Positions 32,950-46,039 of a DNA stretch of 64,000 nucleotides are shown here, piece by piece (the stretch's first letter is position 1; each line of letters opens with the position of its first letter). The translations under genes and the position numbers were made by a program. The stretch comes from Corinectria fuckeliana (Eukaryota; Ascomycota; Sordariomycetes; Hypocreales; Nectriaceae): positions 248,001 to 312,000 of the forward strand of contig WPDH01000067.1 in assembly GCA_019137255.1 (NCBI GenBank). Direction: 5' to 3'. The notes beneath the pieces were generated by a model, which worked only from the letters and a program-made list of their open reading frames with translations, searched no databases and was not told the origin of the DNA.

Positions 32950-33144
32950 CTAATTGGTACTCTCGTAGCCAAAATCCTCCTTATCTTTGCGGCGATTGTG
33001 CATGCCTATGGTGCAATAGATAAGCCCTGGCCTGTGGGTCGGGACAACAGGCTTGATGGTCAGGGTCTCTTCCAATCACTCGGCGTCTTTGTCTCAATCA
33101 ACCTGATTGTTCCCATGACACCATCCAAAGGCGGTGCCAGGTGA
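32950..33144 (+). other. Coding-like membrane-segment fragment
   Basis: A 64-codon frame without its own plausible start. It reads LVAKILLIFAAIVHAYGAID, then KPWPVGRDNRLDGQGLFQSL and GVFVSINLIVPMTPSKGG before a stop at 33142. The mix of one hydrophobic span and a well-behaved polar segment looks like real protein. It may be the last exon of a decayed gene or a terminal exon whose partners I cannot place. The convergent regulator stops only 46 bases away. Confidence 0.25.
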
Positions 33145-33189
33145 CCCTGCCTCGTTTGGCGCGTTGATAAGTCTGGGACGCAACTGGTT

Positions 33190-36100
33190 TCATTCAGTGG
33201 TCAAGACCGATTTCTCCGCTCGGGCTCGCATGTGGCTTGCGTGAGACTCCAGGCAGCGAGCCTTTAGCCGAGTCACTGGCCAGACCGCTTCCTTGTCGAG
33301 CATGAATGCAGTGAGGCGAAGGAGTTTCGCAGCATAGCCATTGTGGCCGTCCATAGCAATGCTCGGCTCTATACCTCCATTGACAAGCTCCAGGCTCATC
33401 TTCATCTCCGCAGAAGACAAGACCTCGTGAACCTTGTCCAGTAGCTTCACATCCTCTTCTTCCAGAAGCATGATGGCTGGGACTTGTGAGAGGTCTACTT
33501 GATCTTGGCCAAGAATGCCTAGATAACGGCCGACGCGATCTTGGAGAGTTGCTATCCATTCGGCTAGCACTTGGGCGCAATCAAAAGCGCACAGTGCTGA
33601 TTGGAGAGGCAGCTCTCGGCTCGTAAAGTCAGCAAACGTAACGCCGAGCTTATCTGACATGGCGAGGGAGTCCGCGGCATAAAACGCCGCTTTTCGCAAG
33701 TGCTTCTCCCGTCGCGAGATGGACCGGTTGTTCATGCCGGATGTGTTTCCTGTTATCGCAGCCGGAAGCTTGGCTCCAGGAAACTCAGCTGGAGGCGTCT
33801 GAGCGTCGGGAGAATCAATAAAAACGGAGCTGTTCACCGAAGGCTCTGAGGTTTCGGTTCCGGCGGATTCAGAGTTGGAGCCCGGGGAGTGCTCTGCGTG
33901 TTGGATTATCTCGTTGCCGCGGGACAGCTCTTTAGCCATTCCATCCCAGTCACGCTGCCAGAACTTCTCTTTTGACCGTGAGAGATTCACAAACAGCCGG
34001 ATGTATGCAAGGTCCAGGAGTGGGATCGCATCGGCAGAAAGCGGGCCCATGCCAAACGGGTTTGGTCGCTCCAAGCTGTGGTGAGAGTTGCTGGCCCATG
34101 CCGCCTGCCACGCCTTCAGAGCAGGCTCGATGTGTCGGTGCATCTTCTCAGTCTCCTCGTTGGTCCAGACCTTGTTGTGATGCCTTTGCCGCGTCTCCCA
34201 GATGTAATTATGAAGTGCGTTGATGAGAACCAGACAACCGAAAGTGCTAGGTTTGAGGTCCGTTTTCGGAGTGTCCTTCCCGTCGAGCGAAGACTCAAAT
34301 CCTTGCTGCTGCTGCTGTCTCTCATTTGTGCGAAGAAGATCTCCCAAAGCATCGTGGAACGTCATGTGATTGTGGTTAGCAGCATCAGCTCCACCTCTGG
34401 CAGCAAAGGCTGTACCATTTTCAGCCGCGAAGAATTCTTCGTCACAAGGGAGATCCAGGAAAATTTCCGAATTTGTCAAGGCTGGGGTGTGGTTATAAGC
34501 GGAGACGAGAAGGCTGGAGAGAATGAAGACGGCGTAGAGAGTACGCTTGCGCTCCTCCACCGACTTCCAGCGCAGCCATTCAGCGTGGTCGGACTCGGAT
34601 TTGGCGTTCCAATTACCATCATCTGCCATGTGAGTATCTTGCTTCTCAACGGTAGTGGCACGGTCGGGTCGAAGGAGGTCAGCCGCCTGAGCCAAGCTGA
34701 CCAGGGCAGCACAATGGGTTGAGGCGATGTCACTGGCAGTCTTGTCGCCGCAATTGTGGCCATAGACAACGTTGAGGAGCATGGCTTGGACGAGCCAGAC
34801 CGGGGTGTGGACGGCGCTTTCGCTGAAACGTGGGCTCTGGTCAGTGACAGGGGTGCTGCGTCGGATATCCGCTTTTCGGACGTCGGCTTTCCGCCGCTCC
34901 TCGAGATAGAAGAAAATCATCTTCTTGGCCATCTCAAAGAGTTCGCGGGATTGGGCATGTTCCATCTCATAGAGTGCACCGATGGCGGCCATAGACAAAA
35001 TTAGACAGCCACTGGCGCCTACACCGGGCCGATCATTTGTGGGAGGGGGCAAATCAAAAGACAAAGTGGGGATGTGCAAGAAGGGAAGATGTGGGTGGAA
35101 ATAAGCAAGGTAAGCACCAACGTATCGCTGAAGGTCCTGCGTACTGGGCAAACTGGTGGCCTGGGGCGAGGCGATGGTACCGGCAGATGGGATGTGAGAC
35201 GCTTGAGGTGAGCCCTGAGAAGTAAAGGAGTATTTACGACCGCCAAAGGGCAGGCACTGGGACAGGTTGTTCACAATGGCACTCCGGGTGGCATCTGTGA
35301 TGGTGGTTACGGGCGAAGCCCCGTGGTTTCCACCTTGGAGGGACGAGGGTGTCTCCGGGCCGGCATTGAAGCCAAGGGTATGGTTAATGTGCTGCGCGCC
35401 CAGCCCAGATACGACGGACGGGCTCAGCGAGCTCAGCGAAGGTGGAGGCGTAGAGAAGTAAGGGTCATTGATCTTTTGAGAAGCTGGCTGAGGTGATAAC
35501 GGAGCCCCATTCAGGAGATCTGGAAAGACCGAACCGTTCAGATCCATCGCGAACGGGTTCGGCATCTGTGGAGGTCCCATCACGGAGGGTTGCCACATGG
35601 TACTCGTCCCGGCCGGCGCGGGGTGATTTGACCCATCCAACATAACATCACTAATCCCACTCTGGCTCGTCGTACTGATGGCGGACGGGCTCGACCCGTC
35701 AACCACGTTTTCGTTCGTGTTAAAGGACATCTGATGTTCGAAACCAGTCAACCAGTCAAAATTATCGTCGAGGGTTTGGCTCGAGGGCATTCCATGAACC
35801 GAGTGCATAAATGGCGAGGTCTGTTCCAAGGCCATCGACTGCGGCGAATCATTGTAATGGAGGGCGTTGGGGTTGATGGTGGAGCCCGGTCCAAAGAGAA
35901 GACCTTCAAAATCGAATTCCGTGTTAAAAGCAGCCATCGGCGGCGCGGTCCGAAGCCCGCTGGTGAAGTCAATGCTGCCGAGGGCGCCCGTCTCCAGCTT
36001 GGGCAGGCCCGGCTGAACCCCTCGCTGGCCCATGGCGGCCGACATGCCACCAAAGATGTGGTCATAATTGTGCATGGGCAAGCCGGCAAGACTTGGGTGC

Positions 36101-36784
36101 CGGCTGTGGGAATGGGTCGGAGGGATGCCCCGTGCAACAGAGGCATTCGCGGCGGCCATCATTTGCATCGCACTGCCGTCAACATGGCTGATGGTGTTGG
36201 CGCGGGGCCGTACCGAGTTTGCCGCAGCATTGTTGGCGGCGGGAGGCCCGGCGACGCTGTTCTTGCGAGCACGGCTCTGGCCAGGAGCGACACCACTGGC
36301 CGACTCACGGCGGTTGCGGGGGCGGGAGGACGGGGTCGAGGTCTGGTGCAGCTTCTGCTGGTGACGGAGCAGCAGGTCGCGGCGAGCGAAGCATCGCGCG
36401 CACTCGGGGCACTCAAAAGGCTTCTCCTTTGTGTGGGAGCGTTCGTGGCGCTTCAGATGTTCCAATCGGGCAAAGGAGCGCTGGCAGGTGCCACAGACGT
36501 GCGGTCGAGGCTTGTCTGTCTTAGGGGCAGGAAAGTTGGCGGGAGCCTTGGTATTGACAGTTATGGTAGACGCTGGCAGGGTCAGCATGCAGAGTCGGGG
36601 CAGAATCGGCGGGTGGTGCGGGTCGGGCTGAGGAACATGAGGGGCAGTGCCGGCCGCGGCGGGAGAGCTCACCAGAGTCGTCGGTGGTAGAGGGCGCGCT
36701 GGCGACAGCTGCGTTCGACTGGGCGAGATTGGACATCGTGACGGAGGAGCGGGAGACTCTGACACCAGAGTCGTTAATCACCAT
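33190..36784 (-). CDS. ADR1/AmdX-like C2H2 transcription factor with fungal-specific regulatory domain
   Basis: Two exons: 36784-36673 and 36572-33190, for 1164 residues. The large frame is open further upstream, but a proper donor (GTGAGC at 36672) and a branch-plus-acceptor (CTGACCCTGCCAG, ending 36573) point to a 100-base intron and an N-terminus containing MSNLAQSNAAVASAPSTTDD. The ATG at 36736 is an alternative start. Two C2H2 fingers follow at residues 64-84 (C-x2-C...H-x3-H) and 92-113 (C-x2-C...H-x4-H), spaced as in yeast Adr1. After a long Ser/Pro-rich region comes the fungal_trans-type domain from about residue 500 (LQRYVGAYLAYFHPHLPFLH). Adr1/AmdX proteins activate use of alternative carbon or nitrogen sources; the targets here are unknown. 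Confidence 0.85.
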
Positions 36785-39700
36785 GGCAGATTTCGCTGAG
36801 CTTCGTGGGAGGGAGGAGAGCGTTTGGGGTGGGCGAGTCGTCGTGGGGCGGGAGATTGAGCGATGAGGGAGCGAGGATGGTGGGGAGGACGCGTGCGCGG
36901 GCGTTGGGTACACTGCGAGCGAGGGCCAGTCCGTAGTGGGGGAGGGGAAGAAGAGAGAGACGGAGAGAGAGCGGGAATGCACGGATTCAAGATGAGAGGG
37001 AAAAGGCGTGTCCCGTAGCCGACAAGAGCATGCTCTTCAATGTGCACACAGCAGCAGAATGAAGTGAAGCAATTCAAGTCGTCGTCGAGAACACGCCAGC
37101 GAAGCAGCACGAGTTGCTTGGGGAGGCAGAGGAAGAAGGAAGGTTGGCGCCGACATGAAGACGGCGAAAAGGCAGACACACAGTGCGTAGACAGTGCGCC
37201 GCCCCAGGGCCCCAGGGCTCCAGTCCCTTCCCTGTCCTCCTCCCCCTGTCGTTGGCGCCGGCCGTGCCCTGGCCAGTCCCGTCGTTAGAGGTAAGTACAA
37301 AGGTACCTCGTCGTCGTACCCACCGAGGTACTTACCTTGCTATAGTACCCTACTACTTGAGGGACGGAGTAACGCTGCCCTTCCAGGCTTTCTAAACCCG
37401 CCTACTACGTACATTGCGGTCCGGAGTCTTCGCCCCTTCGTGCGCCGCTGCATGTTGTGGTGGTGGCATTGGTGGGTGCTGTCCAAGCCTACGCTGCATC
37501 TACAAATAGGCTTCTACAGGCGGCAGGGCAAAGGATACACCCGCGATGGTTGTCCACTGCAGCTTAGAATGGGCTCGGGTTCCATGGTCGGCAGGTCCCT
37601 CTACGTACCTTATTACAGAAGGGCCATAGCCCGCAGATTCTATACCTCCAGTACCTTACTCCGTACTTGCTAGAGCCTGGTGAGGAAGGGTGTGTGGCAG
37701 GGGGAGCTTGCACCCTGTCCGGGCAGAGCTCTTGGGCTGCTTGCTTAGTGGCCTGTGAGCGGCGAACGGGGTTGTTAAAAGCCCCGGGGGTCGCAAGGCA
37801 ACACGCATTAGTAGAAGTACCCGACTGCCTGCTTCGTAAACACGCTCACACACCCCCAGAACCCCAAGGACCCGGCCGTATGACAATCGAGCCGGAGCCT
37901 CCAGTTCTCTTCTGGTGCGTGCTGTGAGCTTAGTGCTCGCCGCGCAACCTACCTTTGCCGCGGCACTTTGCGCTGATGGTGCGCTGTGATGCATTGTACT
38001 GTGCCGCACCTGTGCTGTGCGCTGCACTGCAATGCATCCGGCGACGCCTCCTGATGCACAGCAAGCAAAGCATCAAGGCAGATCCTACGACCCAGATGCA
38101 GAAAACGGGCTTGTCTCCAGGACAGCGAACTAACAGGCAAGGAGCCCTGTGGGTTAGGGAGAGCAGGTCAAGGTGTTGGTAGCCAACCCAGCCTTTCCAC
38201 ACTCTCGGCGGCGCGCTGCCGTTTTCGGACCAGGCTGGACGGCGGCGACAACGGCGACAGCGCCGCGTTCCGGTGATACTTCACCTCCAACGACCGCATC
38301 CTGGGCGCTTAATCTCGCTGGAACACGCTGGGCTGGAGCTTGCAGACGTGACGGTAGGATTGGGCCAACGGCTAGCTTAGGTCCATGGCGGGCTGCAGAG
38401 CTCCCGATTTGGAATTCGCACAGCGACGACGAAGCCGGGGGCGAGCATCCAAGCCACCAGTTACCAATTGGATCCCACACACCAGTGTTGGGGTCAGAAC
38501 CGAAGCCGAAAAGAACACTGGCAACTATTATTATTCGTTTCTTGTAACCCGATGACGCGGAGACACGACGGCGAGAATGGCTGGTCATGTTGGCGGGTAT
38601 GGCGTTGAAAGTCAGTTCAGTCTCCAGTATTTTGCTGTTGAGAGCAATAGTTCAGAGACTGAGGTAATTAATTCTGCCATGTACGAATGCTTCGAGCCGC
38701 CGTTGTTGGGAGATGAAGCACAAGGCGCCCGAGGGATGCCAACTGGATTGGGACTGACATCAGCTGGCCCCGTGGTGAATTGAGCCCAACAACCACTAAC
38801 GATTGTCCAACGAGTCTCGAGGGCTCGGTTGTGTTTTTCCAATATCTCCAGACAGCCACAAGACGGGGCACAGTACAAGCTGCACCGGGCTCCCCATCGA
38901 AACAAATCCCTCCCCCAACTCTAGGCATTGCATGCTTTCAACTGCAACCCAAGTAGTTCCTAGCTGGCTCACGACGAAACAGCATCAGGTATTTCGGTGC
39001 AATCAGTCGATCAATCAGTTGCGGCCGATGTTGCTCGCAGGGGGCTGCGTTGAGGCAGGCGTCTGATTGCTCAAACTGCTAGGCGGGTCTGGCTTTTTGC
39101 CTTAGCGCCTGCATCCTCTCGTGACTCAGGGCCTCACAATGTGCGAGTTGTCTCTGCGTCCACAGTGCGTTGCAAGTGAGAGTCCCTCCATGCCATCGTG
39201 ACGAGTTTATACCGCCATCGGAACACTGCTCATCTGCGTCGATCCATACATGAGGTGAGATGTGCTGGTTAAGGCAGTTACGGACTTGGAGAAAGTGCCC
39301 ATGCGAACACAATCTCTGATTTGCACCAGTCGCATCAAGTTAGAGATCGGCCTCGTGGCGGTGCAATGTGTAGTGTGTGAATAGGTAAGATTTCAACCCT
39401 CGTGCACACAGCCGGTCACTGGGTCCACGAATTTGTTTATAGTCGCAGCATCAACCATGACAGAGCCCGATGATAGAATGCTGCCTTGTCTCAACCCGTG
39501 AATCGCGAATGACGCCGTAGAGGAAGGACGACTTATGCCGCTCGTCAGCGTACCAAGCAAGTACAGACAAAAATGCCAGTTCGAGCCTCACATCGTGTCG
39601 GGTCGCTTCCCACATCATCGGCCCGGCACTCCGCCAATAGCACCGGCATGGGCCTTGCACAGTAACAACTCGAGCTCTAGGACGAGACGGTGCAACTACG

Positions 39701-42700
39701 TAGGTCTAGTACGAGGTGTGCAAAGCAAATGGGCGTTGCCTCACCCCGAGGCCCGCTGCGTGAGTTTCAAAAGCCTCACCAGGCCTTGACATGCTCTCTA
39801 TTAATAATGCCAGCAGCCATGCCGGTTCGTTCGAGACTGACGATGCGATGCCCCAGTTCCGACGGTCCAACCAAGCTTGGTGATGTCGGGCATGGGGCCG
39901 TGCGCTTACCATTCCCCACTGTCCGTGGCCTGCGTGCCTCATTAGGGCATTGGGCCGTGGGCTGCTGCGTCACACACATTTTCCCTCTCGCTCATTCACA
40001 ACGCTGGGGGTCTCGACTGAACTAACTGTCAAGCAAGACGGAGGCACCAACACCAGCGCCGCCGCGGGTAAAACGCCCTGGTCCACCTATCAATCCACCT
40101 ACAAGCAGGCTAGAGGCACCGAGCCCTGGCTCATTGATGAAGATTGACGAATCGCGTCGCGCGGTTGGGGGGGATGGCATCCAACTTGGTAGCGTCGCTT
40201 TCGCTCTCTGGGTCCTGCAAACGTCCTGGGGGGCAAGGCTGCTCTCACTCTCACACTGACCCAGTCTTCCTCAATCTTGGCTAGAGCCTAGCGTCCAACT
40301 TCAAATAGCCCGAACAGTGCCGCTTGCGAGGTAACTGTTCAGTCGCCCCAGGCTCATTTGAAGGAGTCGTGACTCGAGTCTCAGATTGGCTAGCCACCAC
40401 TCTCCCATCACTGGCGGATGATGCTCACCGCCAGATTGAAAGAATATTAGGCGTTTGAGCCGCGTCCGAGAAACAGCCAGCATTCCGTCGTCTTGCCCTG
40501 AGACGGCTGGGCTAGCGTGGCGTTCAGGCGAGCACGAATGAGGTTTCAACGGCATAGACTTGATCCCTGTCCAACACACCACAGGCCTTGTCACTACTGC
40601 AGTCACAGGACCTCAACGCTACGCCGAGCCAAAGGATGGAGCCTCTGGACGCTCTCTTGCACATTGCAGCGTTGCCCTTCCACTGAGATGATGCCAAAGG
40701 GGCCGCCCCCAGCGTCAGATGCATCGCATCCCCTGCGCTGCAAGGCGCGCTGCGGCCGATGCCCTGCTGACTTGACCGGCCACCTCACCGAAGATCCAGG
40801 AACACGGCTGACCCGGACAATCACGTTGCGCACCAACCTAACATCGGAGAGATGCATATCCGCGACGCCGCAGATAAGCATCACTGATATCTGGATCCCA
40901 GGGTGGTCGAGCCTGGACATTCAACATGACGCCTCGGTATCTTGACACCGACCTCCGATTGGAGCCCTTGCGAATCAATGCGACAAGTTGTTCTAATTAT
41001 GCCCCGGCTCAACTGTGCGAACTTAGTAAATGCCTGCCTACGGAATGCTCAACTTGTGCGCGCGCTTTACACTCAGGGCGCATCCTACGCACTATACTTA
41101 CACGGAGCATATAACCAACGTATGCTTCTTTAGGTGCTCATGATGGATGATTAGGCGTCATCAGTGCTATTAATATCAGAAACACTGACTTGAGCTTTAG
41201 TCCGTCTATGCTTCACCTAAGCTGCCATCTTCGTCATTGCAGTTAGGTCAACCCCCCTGCCCATGATCATGACCATGACCCAAGTCTCTCCGCTGCACAG
41301 CCCCCGACATGCACCTATGTAGCAACACGGTGGGACGTGATCCTGGATCCCTAAACTGCACCGATGGAGCCTGATGCTTCGATACTTCCGTCATGGTGGA
41401 TCCACATGGTCGCCCGTCCCACCTCAACCCAGGTCGATTCACGCCGGGCACACGCCATCGTGGTGACGTCTATCAGTAGAGATAAGTGAAGCTTTACTAT
41501 ATTGTACTGCATTCACCCGCCCATGCATACTGGGCTCTATGCTCGTCCGCATTGTCAGTTCGAATTGCAATCGACGTTTCTGCTCAGCGGCATCGGACAG
41601 AGAGCAAAGCGAGTTTCGCTTCTCTACTACCCCGAAGGCTAAGGCTACAGCTTGAAGGACGCAGGCCAGACTGTAACCATGCGGGCTCCCACTTTGGGGA
41701 CACGGTGCGTCTTCAAATCTGAGGTACTCCCAAAGACCCTACTACGTACGTAGTGGTACGTAGAACTTGGAGCGTGCTGATAACAAACCTATGGGAGCTG
41801 CCATACGAAGAGAGGGCCTCTTAGACGAAGGAGCTTCCCCGAACTTTTCTCCAATCTTCTCTAAATTTGCGGCTGTCTTCTCATTTCCCACTTCTGGTAT
41901 TGGCCCTGCAAGGCCCTTGGCACGAGTTCGAGTTCGAGACTACCCTTTGCTTCTCTCACTTCTCTCCGTTCTCTCCCTTTACGGTTGACCATTGTGTCTT
42001 TCGTCACCTTACATGACCCTGTTGCAGCCAAATCTTAGTGACAATGCGAGGAATAAGTATGCCCGCGAATCCCAGGATCTAAGGAGGTCAGGTGCCCCAG
42101 GGTCCACCGTGTGTGCTGGATGGCCCGGTCGCCATATCCTGCAGCCATCTCTGGATGCTTGTCGGTTTTAGGATATGCCATTCGCTCGAGGGATGCAACA
42201 GAATTGGGCGACGCTTGCTGCCGGAGCCTTTTCGAACAACGTTGGGTCACCATGACGGAGCCAATGTTTGCCATCACAGTTTTGCACCACATCGCTCACA
42301 TCGCTCACATGGGTACGAGCCAGTCGATGCGAATGCCTGACATTCTCTACACCTTAGACTGTGATGGGACAACTCTGTATTTCTCAACATCTCCAGGGCG
42401 CCAATTTATATGTATAAAGTACTTCGTGCTACTGCTTACTGTCGAGGACGTAGGTCTGCACACTTCGCGCTTATGCGTGTGAGACCAACCGGGATTCCAC
42501 CCAGCGAATCCGACGGTCAGGGAAGCCTGCCCCTTCCACGTTTTCCCTACCTCCCTTGCTCCTGCAGCCACCACAGAATTCTTTCGTTCTAAAAGTCATA
42601 GGATTTCTCATTGGCTTAACACGAGGCTATTCCCCATCGCACAGTACGTATTTCGTATGCCGGTGGCTGCTGGCCATCCCCAGAGTCATCGTGCTTCTCG

Positions 42701-45700
42701 GCTACCTAATCCTGTCTAGCGGAACCCCAGTTCAAGCCTGAATTCCCCAGACTCCATTCTCTATCGAGTGCAGCAATCTGGGCCCCTGGTCTTGGGGGGT
42801 CTGGGGAAGTCATTGCGTTCGGCAGGCCCCTGACCCTTGAGGTGACGGCGCACACACCATCCAACTTCCCATCCCTGGCTCCCCCAGGTTTTTTTGTTGT
42901 CGTTGGCGGCGCCACGGGAGAACAGGATTTGGAGATGGGATGGGCAGTGTCTAGGCTGAGCGGAGCGTTAACTGACAAACTTCTTTGAAAATGGCCCCAA
43001 CGCCCTCGGCGCATCATCCTTGCATGCGAGCATTGGATCGAAGCCATGTCGCCCCAACTGGACTTGACCATGGAAGAAGACCTCGTGGTCAGGCCCCGGA
43101 GAGCACGGTGTTTCCTTGGGTCCGAGAGCCCCCCCTGACGACCGCAAGAGGCTACATGGCCACAAAGCGTAATCTCGCTGTGCCTGTTGTTCAAGGCTCT
43201 TATTGGCAGCTGAGTTCGAGTCTTTTGATGGTGACGTCTCTAATTGATCACGGGTCTGCCGGATCGTGTTCGGCTGTCGTCGTGTACGAATAAGATCAAG
43301 CTGCATCGTCAATCAGAGCTTAGAAAGTCAATGCGGCTCTCGAAGTCTCTGTGGCTCCAACGCCATCAGCCGCGCTCAGCCATCGCCAAAGCCGTGGGTC
43401 CGAAAGTATCCTCGGTCAAGGTATGAATACATCTACCCCGTAGGCAATAGAAACTACAGTGGCAGAAAAACCTGTGGTATCAAGTTACATCAATCAGCGC
43501 CAAGTATTAGACAACCTCAGGTAACCTCGGGTTAGTTCAGAACGTGGACTAATGCAAACATTATGGCACGCATAGAATAATGGTTGGCTTGGAGCGGTAT
43601 CGTCAACTCTTCCTCCAACAGGTGGAAATGCAAGCCTCAACCAATGCAAAGAAAGTCAATGGCGAGGACGATTGTCTCTTTTTGCAAAGGAAACGCAGGT
43701 ATCGACTGATTCAAGACGAGGGAATTTGTTAAGACATGTTAGTCATGAGAGACAACATGCCATGTTGCTCGACGACATCGTGGAACTTCTGCAGGCGCAC
43801 GCCCCCTCGGCTGACTTGTACGATGAGCGGCGAACCGCAACAAACAATCTCACTTGGCCACCCATCGTGGAAAGATGTCGGCTCGTGGGTCTGGCTTCAA
43901 GGGGAAGGTCAAGATGGAGAGTCTTGACGCCACAAGCCCACGAAGACGCTTGGTGCTATTGCCGGCGTTAGGGTGTCATCTGGCCTGCCCGGATTTTCCG
44001 GGGCAGCGTCGGGTCGTGGGTGGAGTTCCGGGGACGGAAGAGGTTCCGTGTCAGGCTAATGCCGGCCATGGTGGTATTCGACCAACTACATCGTACATAG
44101 GGCCATGACGATATGGTTATGAAACTCGAGCATTATTCAGCGGAAGGACGAGACAAGGTCCGGCTAAGCTTCGGAAAAGACAGCGCTCAAGTCTCCAATG
44201 CAAGTCGACAAGACGGACTGACTGGAGCCCGTCGGTCCTTTGTTGAGTAACGGAGAACTCGGGCTCCACCAAACGTCAGACTGATGGATAACCGCCCCAG
44301 TCCAATTGACAGGATTCTTAGTGGCAAGGCGGCGGCGCAAACAGTCTCGAGCTTCTGTCCCTTGACTCCGTGTGCCGTACTGTGGTGTGGCTAACTAAGA
44401 GACGACGGAAAGATCTAGTGTGGGACGATCAGGGTCCTACGAGTTTACGGGCGATCACCGGCGGTTAGATGCAAGAGACCACTTGGGTTCACCTACAGTA
44501 CGTCAGGTGGGATCCTCGTATTATCGTGAGAACGGTGGTTGGTGGCCGCCAATGGGGAACGGGGCTGAAGGAGTGGCATGACCGACAGCACAAGCTGAGA
44601 ACTTGTGGGAATAACTAGAACTATGTCTTCTAGGCTGGGCAACAAAGAGGTTTTGCCGTCAAAGGGCCGCCGGATTCAGAATTGAGTTGCATTCCAAGGA
44701 TGGTGGCTTTTTGCCATTTCGCCCTGTCCGGGCAGGATCAGCAGGACAAGTGACGTGTGAGCGATTGGGTTGTTGGGTCGGCAATTAGTTTTTATTTCCA
44801 GAAACACTGACATGGGCGTCAAGAACTGGCCGGTCCTCGGGCGGGATGCCCAGGTTGGGGGTTACCTGCAGCGAGCATCTCCGAGTCGGACCTTGGTTGC
44901 TTGGCATGTATTTTGGGGGATCATCGCCTAGCACATGCATACACACACTACTAGTATGTACACAGGGTCTTCCAACCGTAACTCAACAATGGCGGCCAGA
45001 GAATCTCACTTGCGGCACTTCTTTTACCCAGGAGCAGCGATCTGCGAACTGCGCGCGTGGAAAAGAGGGTTTTTAGCGAGGTGCCCAGCCCATGGCTTGA
45101 TGCCGCACCCAGCTTTGTGCGCTCGTCGGTGGAGTCTGCGGGACACGCGAGAGGGCTTCTAGAATTAGGGAGAAGGGCTGTGAGTCATAACTTAGTTGCT
45201 GCTTGCACCGTGTCAGCTGTGATTGTCGGGTTTCCTTTGCGTGTTCCATGGATGGCGACGGATGCGGTTGATCCATTTCACCGCATCTGCCAGGTCGGGT
45301 CCTCCCGCAACACGCACAAGCCACGGTGACGGAGAGGCAATTCCACGTCCAAGGTTTGTCCATGGTAGCTGAAACTCTGGGATCCAGCGAACGAACCCAA
45401 AGATGAAACGCCCTTGACTTCTTATACATGCCTTTTACTTGGGAATACGAGTACACTTTGCACATACCTCGGAACTGGGAGGTTGTGGAGGTCGCCGGAC
45501 CCCCCGCGGATCGACCCCGCCAGTTTCCAAGCTTCGGCCCACTACGTAAGGCCCGATGTCCCGTAAAACAACAAAAACAAACAACCACAAACAAACCAAC
45601 CAAGAGTTGCTTACTATGCAGAATGGCCGATAACTTTCTCGGGAGGACGCGTTGAAATAACTTCAGCCGAGAGGAAGCCTCTCAATGGCGGCGTCCCAGC

Positions 45701-46039
45701 GAACCATTCACCATTCCCACCCATGCACAGACTTGGCGCCGGCCATGTTTTGTGCCCCTCCATGTCCTGGCCAAGCTGCATACGTCATTCGCTCAAGCTC
45801 AGGCCAGGCGCCAAAAACCTTGGAAGCGGGTTTGAAGCATTTCTGGGCGATATAACAATGTTTAGTTGGTCTGCTGTTTGAGGACGATGATGCGTGAAGT
45901 CTGGATACTCATTAGGCTGAGGACTACCGAGTGTACCTAACAAGTTATTACAACTCGAAGGAAGTGCGATCCTCGTGTAACAATAGTGCAACCCTGTCCG
46001 ACTCTGTCCAACGACGTATCACCGGTCCACCCACCCACC
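36785..46039. other. Gene-poor block of about 9.2 kb
   Basis: The first 500 bases are the leader and promoter of the C2H2 regulator (CT-rich, minus strand). Beyond that, no open frame has domain-like content; all are short, overlap on both strands and are rich in Ser, Arg, His, Cys and Trp. GC is about 50-53 percent with no strong TA enrichment, so heavy repeat-induced mutation is not obvious. I found no rRNA, no tRNA with both A and B boxes and no long terminal repeats. Palindromes such as CTACGTACGTAG (near 41742) and a small hairpin near 37288-37337 are present. It may hold lineage-specific or noncoding transcripts that I cannot see. Confidence 0.4.
37288..37337. repeat. Small inverted repeat in the C2H2 regulator's upstream region
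   Basis: AGGTAAGTAC near the left end pairs with GTACTTACCT about 30 bases later, with GGTACC-type sequence between. GGTACCT/AGGTACC-rich patches recur near 1720 and here. Confidence 0.45.

Noticed and set aside
41740..41765. CTACGTACGTAG palindrome as a transposon terminus
   Set aside because: Short TACGTA/GTACCT palindromes recur across the window without paired distant copies or target duplications.
36785..46039. Repeat-induced point mutation as the cause of the gene-poor block
   Set aside because: GC content remains near 50 percent and TA-rich runs are not dominant, unlike typical RIP-affected DNA; a proper RIP index would decide.
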